A program made the translations under genes and the position numbers. Below the pieces are notes generated by a model. That model was not told the DNA's origin and ran no database searches. It saw nothing but the letters and a program-made list of their open reading frames with translations. From positions 1-64,000 of the forward strand of contig CAVUBL010000015.1 in the NCBI GenBank assembly GCA_963739795.1: a DNA stretch of 64,000 nucleotides, read 5' to 3'. This stretch comes from CAVUBL01 sp963739795 (lineage in GTDB: Bacteria; Acidobacteriota; Thermoanaerobaculia; Multivoradales; DATKCC01). Shown piece after piece: positions 24,241 through 32,990 of this stretch; the first letter of the stretch is position 1; each line of letters begins with the position of its first letter.

Positions 24241-24852
24241 ATGACCGAGCCCTCCCTCACCCACCGCTCCAGGGTGCTCGCGCTCCTTGACGAGCGAGGG
24301 CTCGTGAGATCCCGAGAGCTCGCCGAGCTGGGAATTCCCCGCTCGACTCTCCAGCGCCTCCTGGCGGCCGGCGAGATCGAGCGTGTGGCCCGCGGTCTCT
24401 ACGCCCTTCCGGGCCGGCTGCTCAGCGAGCACCAGAGCCTCCTCGAGGTCTCCAAGCAAGTGCCCGGAGGCGTCATCTGCCTCCTTTCGGCCCTCGCGTT
24501 CCACGGCATCGGAACTCAGGTCCCGCACCAGGTGTGGGTCGCCATCGGACCCAAAGCGCGGACCCCGCTCGTCCGCCAGGTCCCGGTCTGCATCGTCCGA
24601 TTCTCGCTCGGGGCCCTGCGCTACGGCGTCGAGCTGCACCGCATCGCGGGCGTCGAGCTGCGGGTGACCTCACCCGCCAAGGCCGTGGCCGACTGCTTCA
24701 AGTACCGCAACAAGATCGGCCTCGACGTGACCGTGGAGGCACTCCGGGAGGGCTGGCGCGAGCGCCGCTTCTCTGCGCCGGAGCTCTGGGAAGCCGCTCG
24801 GGTCTGCCGGGTACGAGAGGTCATCCGTCCCTACGTCGAGGCCGTCCTCTGA
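24241..24852 (+). CDS. abiEi: AbiEi-family type IV antitoxin/transcription regulator (203 aa)
   Basis: The N-terminal winged helix (ALLDERGLVRSRELAELGIP, RSTLQRLLAAGEIERV, YALPG) is followed by the AbiEi_C-like domain with ICLLSALAFHGIGTQVPHQV and TSPAKAVADCFKYRNKIG, the conserved signature of AbiEi. The ATG at 24241 is favoured over 24193 because the operator palindrome lies between them. The stop overlaps the start of a truncated abiEii (24852), so the antitoxin has lost its functional toxin. It probably still represses its own promoter. Confidence 0.88.
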   Translation: MTEPSLTHRSRVLALLDERGLVRSRELAELGIPRSTLQRLLAAGEIERVARGLYALPGRLLSEHQSLLEVSKQVPGGVICLLSALAFHGIGTQVPHQVWVAIGPKARTPLVRQVPVCIVRFSLGALRYGVELHRIAGVELRVTSPAKAVADCFKYRNKIGLDVTVEALREGWRERRFSAPELWEAARVCRVREVIRPYVEAVL

Positions 24853-25031
24853 TGGCTCGCGAGCTGCGCAACGTGGCGGCGTCGGTGCATGCGCGTTTCC
24901 TTCGTATCGCCCACGAGCGGGGCGAAGAGCTCCAGCGGCTCCTCGTGCTCTCTGCGCTCGCGGGTGGCGGCCGGTTCTCTCAGGAGTGTTTGCCGCCAGG
25001 GTGCTGGCGGCCCACGAGGCAGAAACGGTAG
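24852..25031 (+). pseudogene. Truncated abiEii toxin gene
   Basis: MARELRNVAASVHARFLRIA and HERGEELQRLL is the usual start of AbiEii nucleotidyltransferase toxins. After about 35 codons the sequence departs into unrelated text and stops at 25031. The catalytic GGTAL...DLD region is absent. The overlap TGATG with abiEi shows that this was the second gene of the operon. Confidence 0.75.
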
Positions 25032-25145
25032 CGGCAGGCCGTTTCCCCCCGCTTCAACCGGTTCGCACACACCTCAACCGGGAGTTTAGGTTTGCGCACT
25101 GCAGGTCCAGGCGTGCTCTGGTCGCCCATGGCCCTGGGCCCACGC

Positions 25146-25213
25146 TCCTCCTTCATCGCCTCGGCCTCCAAGAAGAGGGCCTCGCTCTGCTCCCACCGGC
25201 CCGCCTGGTGCCG
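25146..25213 (-). pseudogene. Internal fragment of a TPR protein
   Basis: HQAGRWEQSEALFLEAEAMK matches HQAGRWEESEALFREAEAMQ of the TPR protein at 25932-26723. Both sides are unrelated sequence. It is one of four scattered TPR pieces in 23-27 kb. Confidence 0.6.
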
Positions 25214-25252
25214 GTTTGGGCCGGGTCCCGGGCCTGCTAGAGTGAGCTCGGG

Positions 25253-25726
25253 ATGAGCAGACCCAAGGTGTACCTCGAGACTTCGGTGATCAGCTATCTG
25301 GCTGCTCGACCGAGCCGCGACATCGTGACCATCGGCCGTCAGGAGCTCACGAGAGAGTGGTGGGGGCAGCGGAGTGGCTTTGAGCTGTTCGTCTCGGAGT
25401 TCGTCGTATCGGAGGCCTCGGGGGGCGATCCGGAGGCCGCACGACAGCGCTTGGAGGCCTTGGCAGGGATCCCGGAAGTGATCCTTGCGCCTGAAGCCAG
25501 AGAGCTGGCTCGAGCGCTGGTGGAGCCTGGGCCGATACCACGAACTGCCGCTCTCGATGCCTTTCACATCGCCGCCGCGGTCTCCGGCGGTGCCGACTAC
25601 CTGCTCACCTGGAACTTCAAGCACCTTGCCAATGCCGCGTTGAGGAAGAAGATCGAGGTCGTCTGCGTTGCAACCGGGTTCGAGGCACCGGTGATTTGCA
25701 CGCCGGAGGAGCTGCTGGGGACATGA
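25253..25726 (+). CDS. PIN-domain protein, VapC-like (157 aa)
   Basis: KVYLETSVISYLAARPSRD opens a PIN domain in which Glu replaces the usual first Asp, as in one PIN subgroup. SEFVVSEAS gives the next acidic residue and DAFHIAAAVSGGADYLLTWN the last pair. The ATG at 25253 follows GAGCTCGGG. A 59-residue gene overlaps its end (ATGA), in the order toxin then small partner, reversed from the usual VapBC order. Probably an RNase toxin of a TA pair. Confidence 0.8.
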   Translation: MSRPKVYLETSVISYLAARPSRDIVTIGRQELTREWWGQRSGFELFVSEFVVSEASGGDPEAARQRLEALAGIPEVILAPEARELARALVEPGPIPRTAALDAFHIAAAVSGGADYLLTWNFKHLANAALRKKIEVVCVATGFEAPVICTPEELLGT

Positions 25727-25902
25727 AAGAAGAGCGCTCACAGGATGAGATCATTGCCGAGGTCCGCGCGATTCGAGAGAAGCTCGCGGCGCAGTTCGAG
25801 TGCGACGTAGACCGGTTGTACGAAGAAGCGAAGCGGCGGGAGCAAGCGTCCGACCGGGTGAAGGTCTCCCCCGCTCCCAAGCGGATTCAGCCAGTCTCCT
25901 GA
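25723..25902 (+). CDS. Small antitoxin-like partner of the PIN protein (59 aa)
   Basis: The ATG overlaps the PIN stop by 4 nt. MKEERSQDEIIAEVRAIREK, LAAQFECDVDRLYEEAKRRE is a single long charged helix pair, as in short toxin-neutralising proteins that lack a DNA-binding domain. Proteins of this look (with an EEVRAIRE-type helix) are frequently found after PIN genes. No DNA-binding motif is visible. Confidence 0.7.
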   Translation: MKEERSQDEIIAEVRAIREKLAAQFECDVDRLYEEAKRREQASDRVKVSPAPKRIQPVS

Positions 25903-25931
25903 GCTGCTCCGAAGGCTCACACGCCTCGGGG

Positions 25932-26723
25932 TTAGCCCGCCTTGGGATCTTCGAGCTCGCCGAGGCGGGATTCGAGCCAGGTGACCTCGCGAGTGCGACG
26001 GCCGTAGCCGCAGGCCTCGACCAGCTCCCGGGCGCGGTCGAGGTGGCGGCGGGTGGCGGCGGGGTCGCCGATGGCGAGGCCGAGGCGGGTCCACTCCAGG
26101 TGGGCATCGGCCTCGTGGAGACGCATGGAGCCCCGCTCGGCGATCTCCTGGGCCTCCCGGAGGTCGGCGGCGGCTCCGTCTGGGTCGTCGCTCAGGCGGC
26201 GGAGGGCGGCGCGGGCCAGGAGGCCCCAAGGCAGATTGTGCTCTGTCGCTGCCTCCCGGAGGCCGTCCACGGCCCGCTCCAGATGCTCGGCGGCAGGGGG
26301 CCAACCTGAATCCGCGTTTGGCTCTCGCTTCGGGGTGGTGAAGGCCAGTCCCAGGTGGGCCCGGCCGAGGCTGAGGTGGTCGAGGGCGATGTCGAGCAAT
26401 GAATCGCTGAGGAGTCGCCAAGCGAAAAACTGTTCAGCTCGCTCCCGCACTTCCTGGCACGCCTCCCGGAGCCGCTCCCCGCCCACCTCTGGCCCCGAGC
26501 CGTCCTCCGGCTCCGCCCGGCTGAGGAGCAGGTCGCAGTACCGGCAGCCCCAGAGCGAGTACAGGCGGGGGTACTGCGGCTGCAGCTCCCCCTGCATGGC
26601 CTCGGCCTCCCGGAACAGGGCCTCGCTCTCCTCCCATCGGCCCGCCTGGTGCAGGGCGTCGGCCAGGGTGGTTCGTTTGCCCATGCGCTGGAACGCATCG
26701 CCGCTCCGGTCGGCCAGCTTCAC
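25932..26723 (-). CDS. TPR-repeat protein, C-terminal part of a larger effector (263 aa)
   Basis: Tetratricopeptide-like helices run through the whole protein (ALHQAGRWEESEALFREAEA, ALDHLSLGRAHLGLAF, ALRRLSDDPDGAAADLREAQ, HLDRARELVEACGYGRRT). It begins at a GTG overlapping the stop of the nuclease-like gene, and the reading frame continues TPR-like upstream of that start (LASAEESVKLADRSGDAF), so the true N-terminus is missing. I infer it was once joined to the nuclease domain through a central NTPase now deleted. Its tail is the source sequence for the fragments at 23032, 24082 and 25146. Confidence 0.65.
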   Translation of the reverse strand: MKLADRSGDAFQRMGKRTTLADALHQAGRWEESEALFREAEAMQGELQPQYPRLYSLWGCRYCDLLLSRAEPEDGSGPEVGGERLREACQEVRERAEQFFAWRLLSDSLLDIALDHLSLGRAHLGLAFTTPKREPNADSGWPPAAEHLERAVDGLREAATEHNLPWGLLARAALRRLSDDPDGAAADLREAQEIAERGSMRLHEADAHLEWTRLGLAIGDPAATRRHLDRARELVEACGYGRRTREVTWLESRLGELEDPKAG

Positions 26724-27196
26724 GCTCTCCTCGGCGGAGGCCAGCGCTCGTAGTGCTTTCGGAGCAGTTCGTCGTGGCCCTGGAGCGCCTCCAGGACATC
26801 GTCCCAGAACGAGACGGCGACCGGGAAGGAGCCCTTCGCGATCTGCTCGTTCGTGATCTCGCGGACGATCTCCTGGACGCCCACGTCGCGCGGCGCGGTA
26901 GTGGCCAGGACGAACCCTGACAACGGCGGCGTGAAGGTCTTCGCCTTCTCGACCTCCTCCAGGATCTCCTTACGCGTGAGCCGCCCCCCGGCCGTCTGGC
27001 TCTTGACCTTGCACTGGACCCCGTGCCACTCCGAGCCGCGCTTCGGCTGCCCGTAGACGTCGACCCCCGCTTGAGGCTGCCCCTCGCGGCCGTGCTTTCG
27101 GGTATCCGGGTTGTCCCACAAGATGGCCCACAGGTCGCGGCAGAGGTCCTCGAAGTCCTCCCAGCGGTCCGGCGGCGGAATGTCGTAGCGGTCCAT
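26720..27196 (-). CDS. Mrr/REase-like N-terminal nuclease domain protein (158 aa)
   Basis: DRWEDFEDLCRDLWAILWDN, then GREGQPQAGVDVYGQ and HGVQCKVKSQ, makes the restriction-endonuclease-fold pattern (Glu in the first helix, GxDVyG, and Q-C-K). FVLATTAPRDVGVQEIVREI follows. In related proteins this domain sits at the N-terminus of large STAND/TPR effectors; here it ends abruptly (HYERWPPPRRA) and the next gene is the TPR remnant. It may still be a soluble nuclease. ATG at 27196. Confidence 0.65.
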   Translation of the reverse strand: MDRYDIPPPDRWEDFEDLCRDLWAILWDNPDTRKHGREGQPQAGVDVYGQPKRGSEWHGVQCKVKSQTAGGRLTRKEILEEVEKAKTFTPPLSGFVLATTAPRDVGVQEIVREITNEQIAKGSFPVAVSFWDDVLEALQGHDELLRKHYERWPPPRRA

Positions 27197-27322
27197 GGGC
27201 GGTCACCTGCACCCGAATCTATCGAAATTCCCCTGGTCTTGATCGGGAGGCCTCAGCTCCGCGCTCAGAAACGAGAGCCGCTACGCTGCGATAGATTCGA
27301 CGACCCGAGGTCCCGCTCTCAG

Positions 27323-30300
27323 ATGTCCCGGCCGTATTTCAAGCAACGGATTCACGAGCTCGAGGCGGTCTTCGCCCACGCGGGCTCGGACCGAGAAACG
27401 CTCCTCGCCCTGCGGGACGAGCTGGCTCACCGGAAGACTCCCCGAGCGAGCGCGCTTCTCGGGAAAGTGATCTCGGCTCTCGAGCGCGCCGTCTCGCCAT
27501 CCGGGCGCGAGGCGAGCAAGGAACCCTCGCGACGGGCCGAAGGGAACCAGGCGGGCTCGCCGAGGGAAGCGCCGCCCGATCCAGCCGAAGACACCCGGAG
27601 GAAGACCTCGGCCGCTCCCGAAGCGGCTGCTGAGCCGCCACCGGATCCGAGACAGGATCTCGAAGAGCCCCAAACTCCGGAGCTCTCCTTCTCGACTCGC
27701 GATGCCCGTTCGGCCCTCGAACCGGCCCTTCCCTCTCCAGATCCTGATGCGTTGCTCGCCGCCTGGACCACCCTGGAAGTCCTCGAGCCGCAGCCCCTTC
27801 CGAAGCCCAGGGACCTCGAAGCGATCGGCCAGCAGATGATCCGCGCCACGGAGCACCCGGAGCCCTGGCGCGAAGAGCGATATGGGCCGCGGGGGCGGCA
27901 GAGGGGTGTCTACTGGTTCGCCTATCTCGGCGAGCTGAGCCTGGCGGAGGCCACCTCGTCGCTGCTCGAGCTGTTCCCGGACCAGAGCCCGGAGAAAGCC
28001 CGGCGCCAGTCCGGGACGGCTCCCATGGCGGTCGTCGTGCTGGACGGGCAGGGGCGGCCCGCCGAGGGGAAGACCTTCCTCTCGAGCTTCGCCTGGGGCT
28101 ACGGCAAGGTGCGCACTGGCGAGCTCCACGCGCTCGCTGAGTTCCCGGAAGAGGAGCGCCGGCTCTGCGACGAGATCGAACGTGAGCTCATCCGAATGGA
28201 CGAGGAAGGGGAGATCCTGCCCGTGACCCCCGACGACCTGGACCGTCTGACCCTCTCGCTGATCGAGCGTCTCGGGCTTCCCGCGGACCAGGTCTCGCTC
28301 TCCCCGGTTTTCGTTCGCGTGCCCGTGTGGTCCCGAGTGTTCGAGGCTCCGGAGCCTGAGCTCCTCAACAGCTTCTTCCTGGAAGACCTCCACAGAGTGC
28401 GCATGGCGATGCGCTTGGGCGAGGCCGGGCCAGCTCTCAGAGCCTTCCTGAGCGGGAAGCCGAGACGCCTCCGGGTCGACGTGGTCCGCGGTCCCGCCGC
28501 GGTGGACGAATGCGTGGCTCCCGAGCGCCTACCGCTATCGCGATGGCCGGTTGCCGGCCGCTATCCCCTGGTGATGATGCAGCAGGCCGCGGTCAACCAC
28601 GTGGCCCGGGAGCTTTCCGACGCGGGGCTGGTCGGAATCAACGGCCCGCCCGGCACCGGGAAGACCACACTCCTCCGCGACGTGGTGGCCAAGGTCGTGC
28701 TCGATCGCTCCCGCGCCATGGCGGCCTTCGACGATCCGCAAGAGGCGTTCAGCCACGTGACCACCCTGGCCGCGGGCCGTGGCTTCCTCCATCTCTACGA
28801 GCTCGACCGAAGCCTCCTGGGGCACGAGATCGTGGTCGCGTCGAGCAACAACAAGGCGGTGGAGAACGTCAGCCGCGAGATCCCAGCGCGCCACGCGATC
28901 GCGGACGACCTGGAACCACCTCTCCGCTACTTCGCCAGCGTCGCCAACCGGGTCGCCCAGGGCGCTGAAGGAAAGAAATCCATCGAGGAGGGCATCGCCT
29001 GGGGCCTGGCCGCTGCCGTGCTGGGCAAGGCGGCGAATCGGCGCACCTTCAGCGACGCCTTCTGGTGGGACAAGCAGCGCAGTATGCAGGTCTACCTTCG
29101 TGGCATCGCGGCCGGCTGGGACCCGGACGCCGAAACGGAGGCAGGGAGCGAACAGGGAGAGCCGGAGGCCGAGCCCGAGGCGCCGCCCGAGGTGCTCTTT
29201 CTGGAGGATGCTCCCCGGGATCGGGCCGAGGCGCTCGAACGATGGCGAGAAGCCCGGACGAGATTCCGCCAGGCGCTGCAACGGGCGAAGGATGAGCGGC
29301 ACTGGCTCGAGGAGGCTCGACAGGCCCTGTCGCGGCGGTCCACCGTCGAGCGTGATCTAGAGACCGTGTCCGAGAGGATCTCCGAGCTGGAGGGGCGCGC
29401 TTCCGAGGCTGCCGAAACGGTCAGAGTCACCGAAAGAGACCTTTCCGCCGCCCGGCGCCGGAAGGTGGAGGCCGTCGCGGATCGGGACGCGGTTCAGAGC
29501 TTGAAGCCAGGGTTCTTCGTCCGGTTGTTCCGGACGCGGCGCTTCCGGGAGTGGGCCGCTCGCATGGCCCGCGAGCTCGCCTCGGTCCGAGCCGCGCGCG
29601 AGATCGAGCAGGCCGCCGAGGAGGCTTCGCGAGCGGCCCTCGCTGGTCGGACGGACGTGGAGTCTCGCCTCCACCGAAAGGAGGGCGAGTGGGACGAGCT
29701 CGAGCACACGCTCGCCGAGATCCGATCGATCCTCCAGACCGCTCAAGAAGATCTCGGGGAGAATCTTCCCGATCGCCGATTCTGGTCGCTCCCCGAGGAG
29801 GGGCGGCAGAAGCTCTCGCCGTGGCTGAGCCAAGGGTTCCAGGCGGCTCGGGAGGATCTCTTCGCCGCGTGCTTCGCTCTCCACCGTGCATTCATCGATG
29901 CCGCCGCGCCCCGCCTGCGCCACAACCTCGGCGCCGCGATGCTCCTGCTTCGAGGCCGGAAGCTCTCCGAGGCCCAGGAACCGGCCAGGCGCTCGCTGTG
30001 GGCGAGCCTGTGCCTCGTGGTGCCAGTCATCTCGACGACTTTCGCTTCCGTCTCCCGCATGTTCGGCCCTCTGGGCCGTGAGCAGATCGGATGGCTCCTG
30101 ATCGACGAGGCCGGCCAAGCGGCGCCTCAAGCCGCGGTCGGCGCCATCTGGCGCTCACGGCGGGTCATCGGCATCGGGGACCCGATGCAGATCCCGCCCG
30201 TCGTCACCATGTCCGAGCGGCTGATCCAGGCGATTCTCACCGAGTACGGCGTCGATCCGGACGCCTGGGCCGCGCCGCTCGCCTCGGTCCAGTCGCTGGC

Positions 30301-30955
30301 GGACCGCGCGAGCTGGTTTGGGACCACCCTGCTCCACGAGGAAGGCGACGTGTGGGTGGGCTCGCCACTCCGGGTGCATCGGCGCTGCCAGGAGCCCATG
30401 TTCCAGATCTCCAACCGGATCGCCTACGACGGCCTCATGGTGCAGGCCACTCCTTCAGGCCCGAGCCCGATCGGAGAGGTGCTGGGCGAAAGCGCCTGGT
30501 TCCACCTCGAGGGCTCCGAACCCGGTCACTGGTCGCCCCCGGAAGGAGAGCTGGCCGCCGACCTCCTGACCCGGCTCCTCGACGCGGGAGTCGCCGAGCC
30601 GGACATCTTCTTCATCACTCCGTTCCGCCTGGTCCAGAGTCAGTTGAGAAAGAGATTGCGGCAAGTCGTGGCGGAGCGCGTCGAAGGTTCGGCGTCGAGC
30701 TGGGTGAACGAGAGGATCGGGACCATTCACACCTTCCAGGGCAAGGAGGCGGAGGCCGTCGTCCTGGTGCTGGGTGCACCATCACCGCAGGCCGCGGGTG
30801 CCCGCCACTGGGCCGGCGGCACGCCCAATCTGCTCAATGTCGCCGTCAGTCGCGCGAAACGCCGTCTCTACGTGATCGGCGACCGCCGAGGCTGGAAAGA
30901 GGCGGGAGTCTTCCGAACCCTGGCGCTCCACGTGCCGTCGGGCGAGCGCCCTTGA
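27323..30955 (+). CDS. Large SF1 helicase, AAA_11/AAA_12 (Upf1/Dna2-like), 1,210 aa
   Basis: Walker A is GINGPPGTGKTTLLRDVV (about residue 440). Walker B is WLLIDEAGQAAPQ (about 923), followed by GIGDPMQIPPVV, IGTIHTFQGKEAEAVVLVLG and LLNVAVSRAKRRLYVIGDR near the end, together the motifs of Upf1-type SF1 helicases. A charged coiled-coil insert spans about 650-850. The first 100 residues (YFKQRIHELEAVFAH) are a separate helical domain, then comes a low-complexity Pro/Ala linker. I chose ATG 27323; the longer frame crosses the divergent nuclease gene. It lies beside defence-type remnants and could be a solitary defence helicase, which is inference. Confidence 0.85.
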   Translation: MSRPYFKQRIHELEAVFAHAGSDRETLLALRDELAHRKTPRASALLGKVISALERAVSPSGREASKEPSRRAEGNQAGSPREAPPDPAEDTRRKTSAAPEAAAEPPPDPRQDLEEPQTPELSFSTRDARSALEPALPSPDPDALLAAWTTLEVLEPQPLPKPRDLEAIGQQMIRATEHPEPWREERYGPRGRQRGVYWFAYLGELSLAEATSSLLELFPDQSPEKARRQSGTAPMAVVVLDGQGRPAEGKTFLSSFAWGYGKVRTGELHALAEFPEEERRLCDEIERELIRMDEEGEILPVTPDDLDRLTLSLIERLGLPADQVSLSPVFVRVPVWSRVFEAPEPELLNSFFLEDLHRVRMAMRLGEAGPALRAFLSGKPRRLRVDVVRGPAAVDECVAPERLPLSRWPVAGRYPLVMMQQAAVNHVARELSDAGLVGINGPPGTGKTTLLRDVVAKVVLDRSRAMAAFDDPQEAFSHVTTLAAGRGFLHLYELDRSLLGHEIVVASSNNKAVENVSREIPARHAIADDLEPPLRYFASVANRVAQGAEGKKSIEEGIAWGLAAAVLGKAANRRTFSDAFWWDKQRSMQVYLRGIAAGWDPDAETEAGSEQGEPEAEPEAPPEVLFLEDAPRDRAEALERWREARTRFRQALQRAKDERHWLEEARQALSRRSTVERDLETVSERISELEGRASEAAETVRVTERDLSAARRRKVEAVADRDAVQSLKPGFFVRLFRTRRFREWAARMARELASVRAAREIEQAAEEASRAALAGRTDVESRLHRKEGEWDELEHTLAEIRSILQTAQEDLGENLPDRRFWSLPEEGRQKLSPWLSQGFQAAREDLFAACFALHRAFIDAAAPRLRHNLGAAMLLLRGRKLSEAQEPARRSLWASLCLVVPVISTTFASVSRMFGPLGREQIGWLLIDEAGQAAPQAAVGAIWRSRRVIGIGDPMQIPPVVTMSERLIQAILTEYGVDPDAWAAPLASVQSLADRASWFGTTLLHEEGDVWVGSPLRVHRRCQEPMFQISNRIAYDGLMVQATPSGPSPIGEVLGESAWFHLEGSEPGHWSPPEGELAADLLTRLLDAGVAEPDIFFITPFRLVQSQLRKRLRQVVAERVEGSASSWVNERIGTIHTFQGKEAEAVVLVLGAPSPQAAGARHWAGGTPNLLNVAVSRAKRRLYVIGDRRGWKEAGVFRTLALHVPSGERP

Positions 30956-31034
30956 GCCGTGATGAAGATGCGAACGTTTCCGGGCCAACGAGTGCTTCGT
31001 GGGACGTTCCACAATTGGCCCCGAGGTGGCAGCC

Positions 31035-31306
31035 ATGCAGCAACGCGTCAGCGTGCGAGAGATGAGCCAGCACCTGACTCGCTACGTCGAGGCGGCCGAG
31101 GGCGTGCAGCAGGTCGTCATCACGCGGCGAGGCCGGCCGTTGGCCGCGCCCCCTCGCAGGACGAGATCACCGACTACCTGGAGCTTTTCCCGGTGGTCGC
31201 CGCCGGGCCGGTCGCGTTGCGCAAAGCGATCGGGGCCGTGGAGCAGCACAGCCTCTCGTTCTGGGACGCCATGCAATGGGCCGTGGCTCGCCAGGCGGGC
31301 GCGTAG
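31035..31306 (+). pseudogene. Fused remnant of a Phd antitoxin and a PIN toxin
   Basis: From ATG 31035 MQQRVSVREMSQHLTRYVEA and VVITRRGRPLA is a Phd-type antitoxin start. After about 40 codons the text switches frame to DYLELFPVV and ends with SFWDAMQWAVARQAGA (stop at 31306), the C-terminal part of a PIN toxin. The antitoxin tail and the toxin N-terminus have been deleted, leaving a dead module. Confidence 0.7.
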
Positions 31307-31429
31307 CAAGCGTACGACCCATCCCGCCTCGCGAAGCCGGCCTGGCGCCGCTCTTTCTGTTATTCTGCCCTGACGCAATCGCCGGTTTCCCGGCCCACGG
31401 CTCTTCCGACCTCCCAGGAGGAGAGCGCC

Positions 31430-32944
31430 ATGCCCTTCCCTTCGACCGTCGTCTTCGTCCACGGGTGGAGCGTTCGCAACACCAGCACCTACGGCCAGCT
31501 TCCCGAGCGCCTGCGCAGCGAGGCCAAGCGCCTCGGCGCGGAGCTCGACGTGCGCCACGTCTTCCTGGGCAAGTACGTGAGCTTCCGCGACGAGGTGCGG
31601 GTGCCCGACCTGGCGCGGGCGTTCGAAGCGGCCGTGCGCAAGGAGCTGGGGGCGAGCCTGGACGCCGGGGCGCGCTTCGCGTGCATCACCCACTCCACCG
31701 GCGGGCCGGTGATCCGGGAGTGGTGGCAGCGCCTCTATCTCGACCGCCAGGCGCCCTGCCCGATGAGCCACCTGGTCATGCTGGCGCCGGCCAACTTCGG
31801 CTCGGCTCTCGCCCAGCTCGGCAAGACCCGGCTGAGCCGCGTCAAGGCCTGGTTTCAGCACGTCCAGCCGGGCACCGGCGTGCTCGACTGGCTGGAGTTG
31901 GGAAGTCCCGAGTCCTGGGACCTCAACCGCGCCTGGATCGGAGCGGCCGCCGACGTGGTGGAGACCTCGGGCGTCTTCCCCTTCGTCCTCACCGGTCAGA
32001 CGATCGACCGCAAGCTCTACGACCACATCGTCTCTTACACCGGCGAGGCGGGTTCCGACGGCGTGGTGCGGGTGGCGGCGGCCAACCTCAACGCCGCCTA
32101 CGTGCGCCTGGAGCAAGAGCCCTGGACGCTTGCCAGCGGCAAGCTCGCGGCACCGAAGCTGGTCGCCGCCGAGCGCGTCACGGCGCCTCCGACGGCGTTC
32201 AAAATCGTCGCGGGCCGAGCCCACTCGGGCAGCAACATCGGGATCATCCGCAGCGTCAAGGACGACGGCAAGCCCCATCCCACGGTCACCGCCGTGCTGC
32301 GCTGCTTCGAGGTGTCAAGCATCGCCGAGTACGAGGCGCTGCGCCTCGCCTTCGACGGCGAGAACACCGTCACCCAGGAGGCCGAGCGGGTTGACGTCGA
32401 GACCAGCGTCGTGGTCCGCGGCACGGTCTACTACACCGACCGCTACTCGATGGTCGTCTTCCGCCTGCGCGACGACTACGGCGGCGCGATCAGCGCCTTC
32501 GACCTCAAGCTCACCGCCACGCCGGCCACCCGGCCCGATCGCAAGCCGACGCCCGACCTGCTGCCCCAGGGCTTCTTCCAGGACCGCCAGTGCAACCGGC
32601 GCGCACCCAACACCCTCACCTACTTCCTCGACTCCGACGTGATGCTCGGTGCCCCCGCGATCGAGCGCGACGGCAAGACCCTGCGCCCGGCGTTTCCCGG
32701 CGCCGCGAAGCTCGGCTTCCAGATCGAGCCGCACCTGACGGACGGCCTGGTGCACTTCCTCCCCGCCGAGCTCGAGGCCGTGGCCACGATGCTCGAGAGC
32801 GTCGTCAAGCCGAACCAGACGACCCTGGTGGACATCGTCCTGCGCCGCGTCGTGCGCGAAGGCGCCTTCCGCCTCGTGCCCCTCGACCAGCGCAAGGACA
32901 CCGACTTCTCCAAGGAACCCCCGGGCGACCCGATCCCGGCGTAG
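31430..32944 (+). CDS. Alpha/beta-hydrolase, lipase/phospholipase-like (504 aa)
   Basis: VVFVHGWSV (residues 7-14, oxyanion strand) and ACITHSTGGPVI (about 83-94, nucleophile elbow with Ser) define a lipase-type hydrolase; LAPANFGSALAQLGK follows as in esterases acting on large or lipid substrates. The C-terminal 250 residues form an additional beta-rich region (about 260-490). There is no signal peptide. Large lipases of this build can be type VI effectors, and PAAR and VgrG genes lie 29 kb away, but the link is not shown by the sequence. ATG 31430 has AGGAGGAG upstream. Confidence 0.7.
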   Translation: MPFPSTVVFVHGWSVRNTSTYGQLPERLRSEAKRLGAELDVRHVFLGKYVSFRDEVRVPDLARAFEAAVRKELGASLDAGARFACITHSTGGPVIREWWQRLYLDRQAPCPMSHLVMLAPANFGSALAQLGKTRLSRVKAWFQHVQPGTGVLDWLELGSPESWDLNRAWIGAAADVVETSGVFPFVLTGQTIDRKLYDHIVSYTGEAGSDGVVRVAAANLNAAYVRLEQEPWTLASGKLAAPKLVAAERVTAPPTAFKIVAGRAHSGSNIGIIRSVKDDGKPHPTVTAVLRCFEVSSIAEYEALRLAFDGENTVTQEAERVDVETSVVVRGTVYYTDRYSMVVFRLRDDYGGAISAFDLKLTATPATRPDRKPTPDLLPQGFFQDRQCNRRAPNTLTYFLDSDVMLGAPAIERDGKTLRPAFPGAAKLGFQIEPHLTDGLVHFLPAELEAVATMLESVVKPNQTTLVDIVLRRVVREGAFRLVPLDQRKDTDFSKEPPGDPIPA

Positions 32945-32990
32945 GGAGCCCGCGCCTGCCGCCCGCGCCGCCGCCATGGCAGAATGCGAC

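Noticed and set aside
27023..27322. N-terminal extension of the SF1 helicase
   Set aside because: It runs antisense through the nuclease-like gene; ATG 27323 starts the conserved-looking protein.
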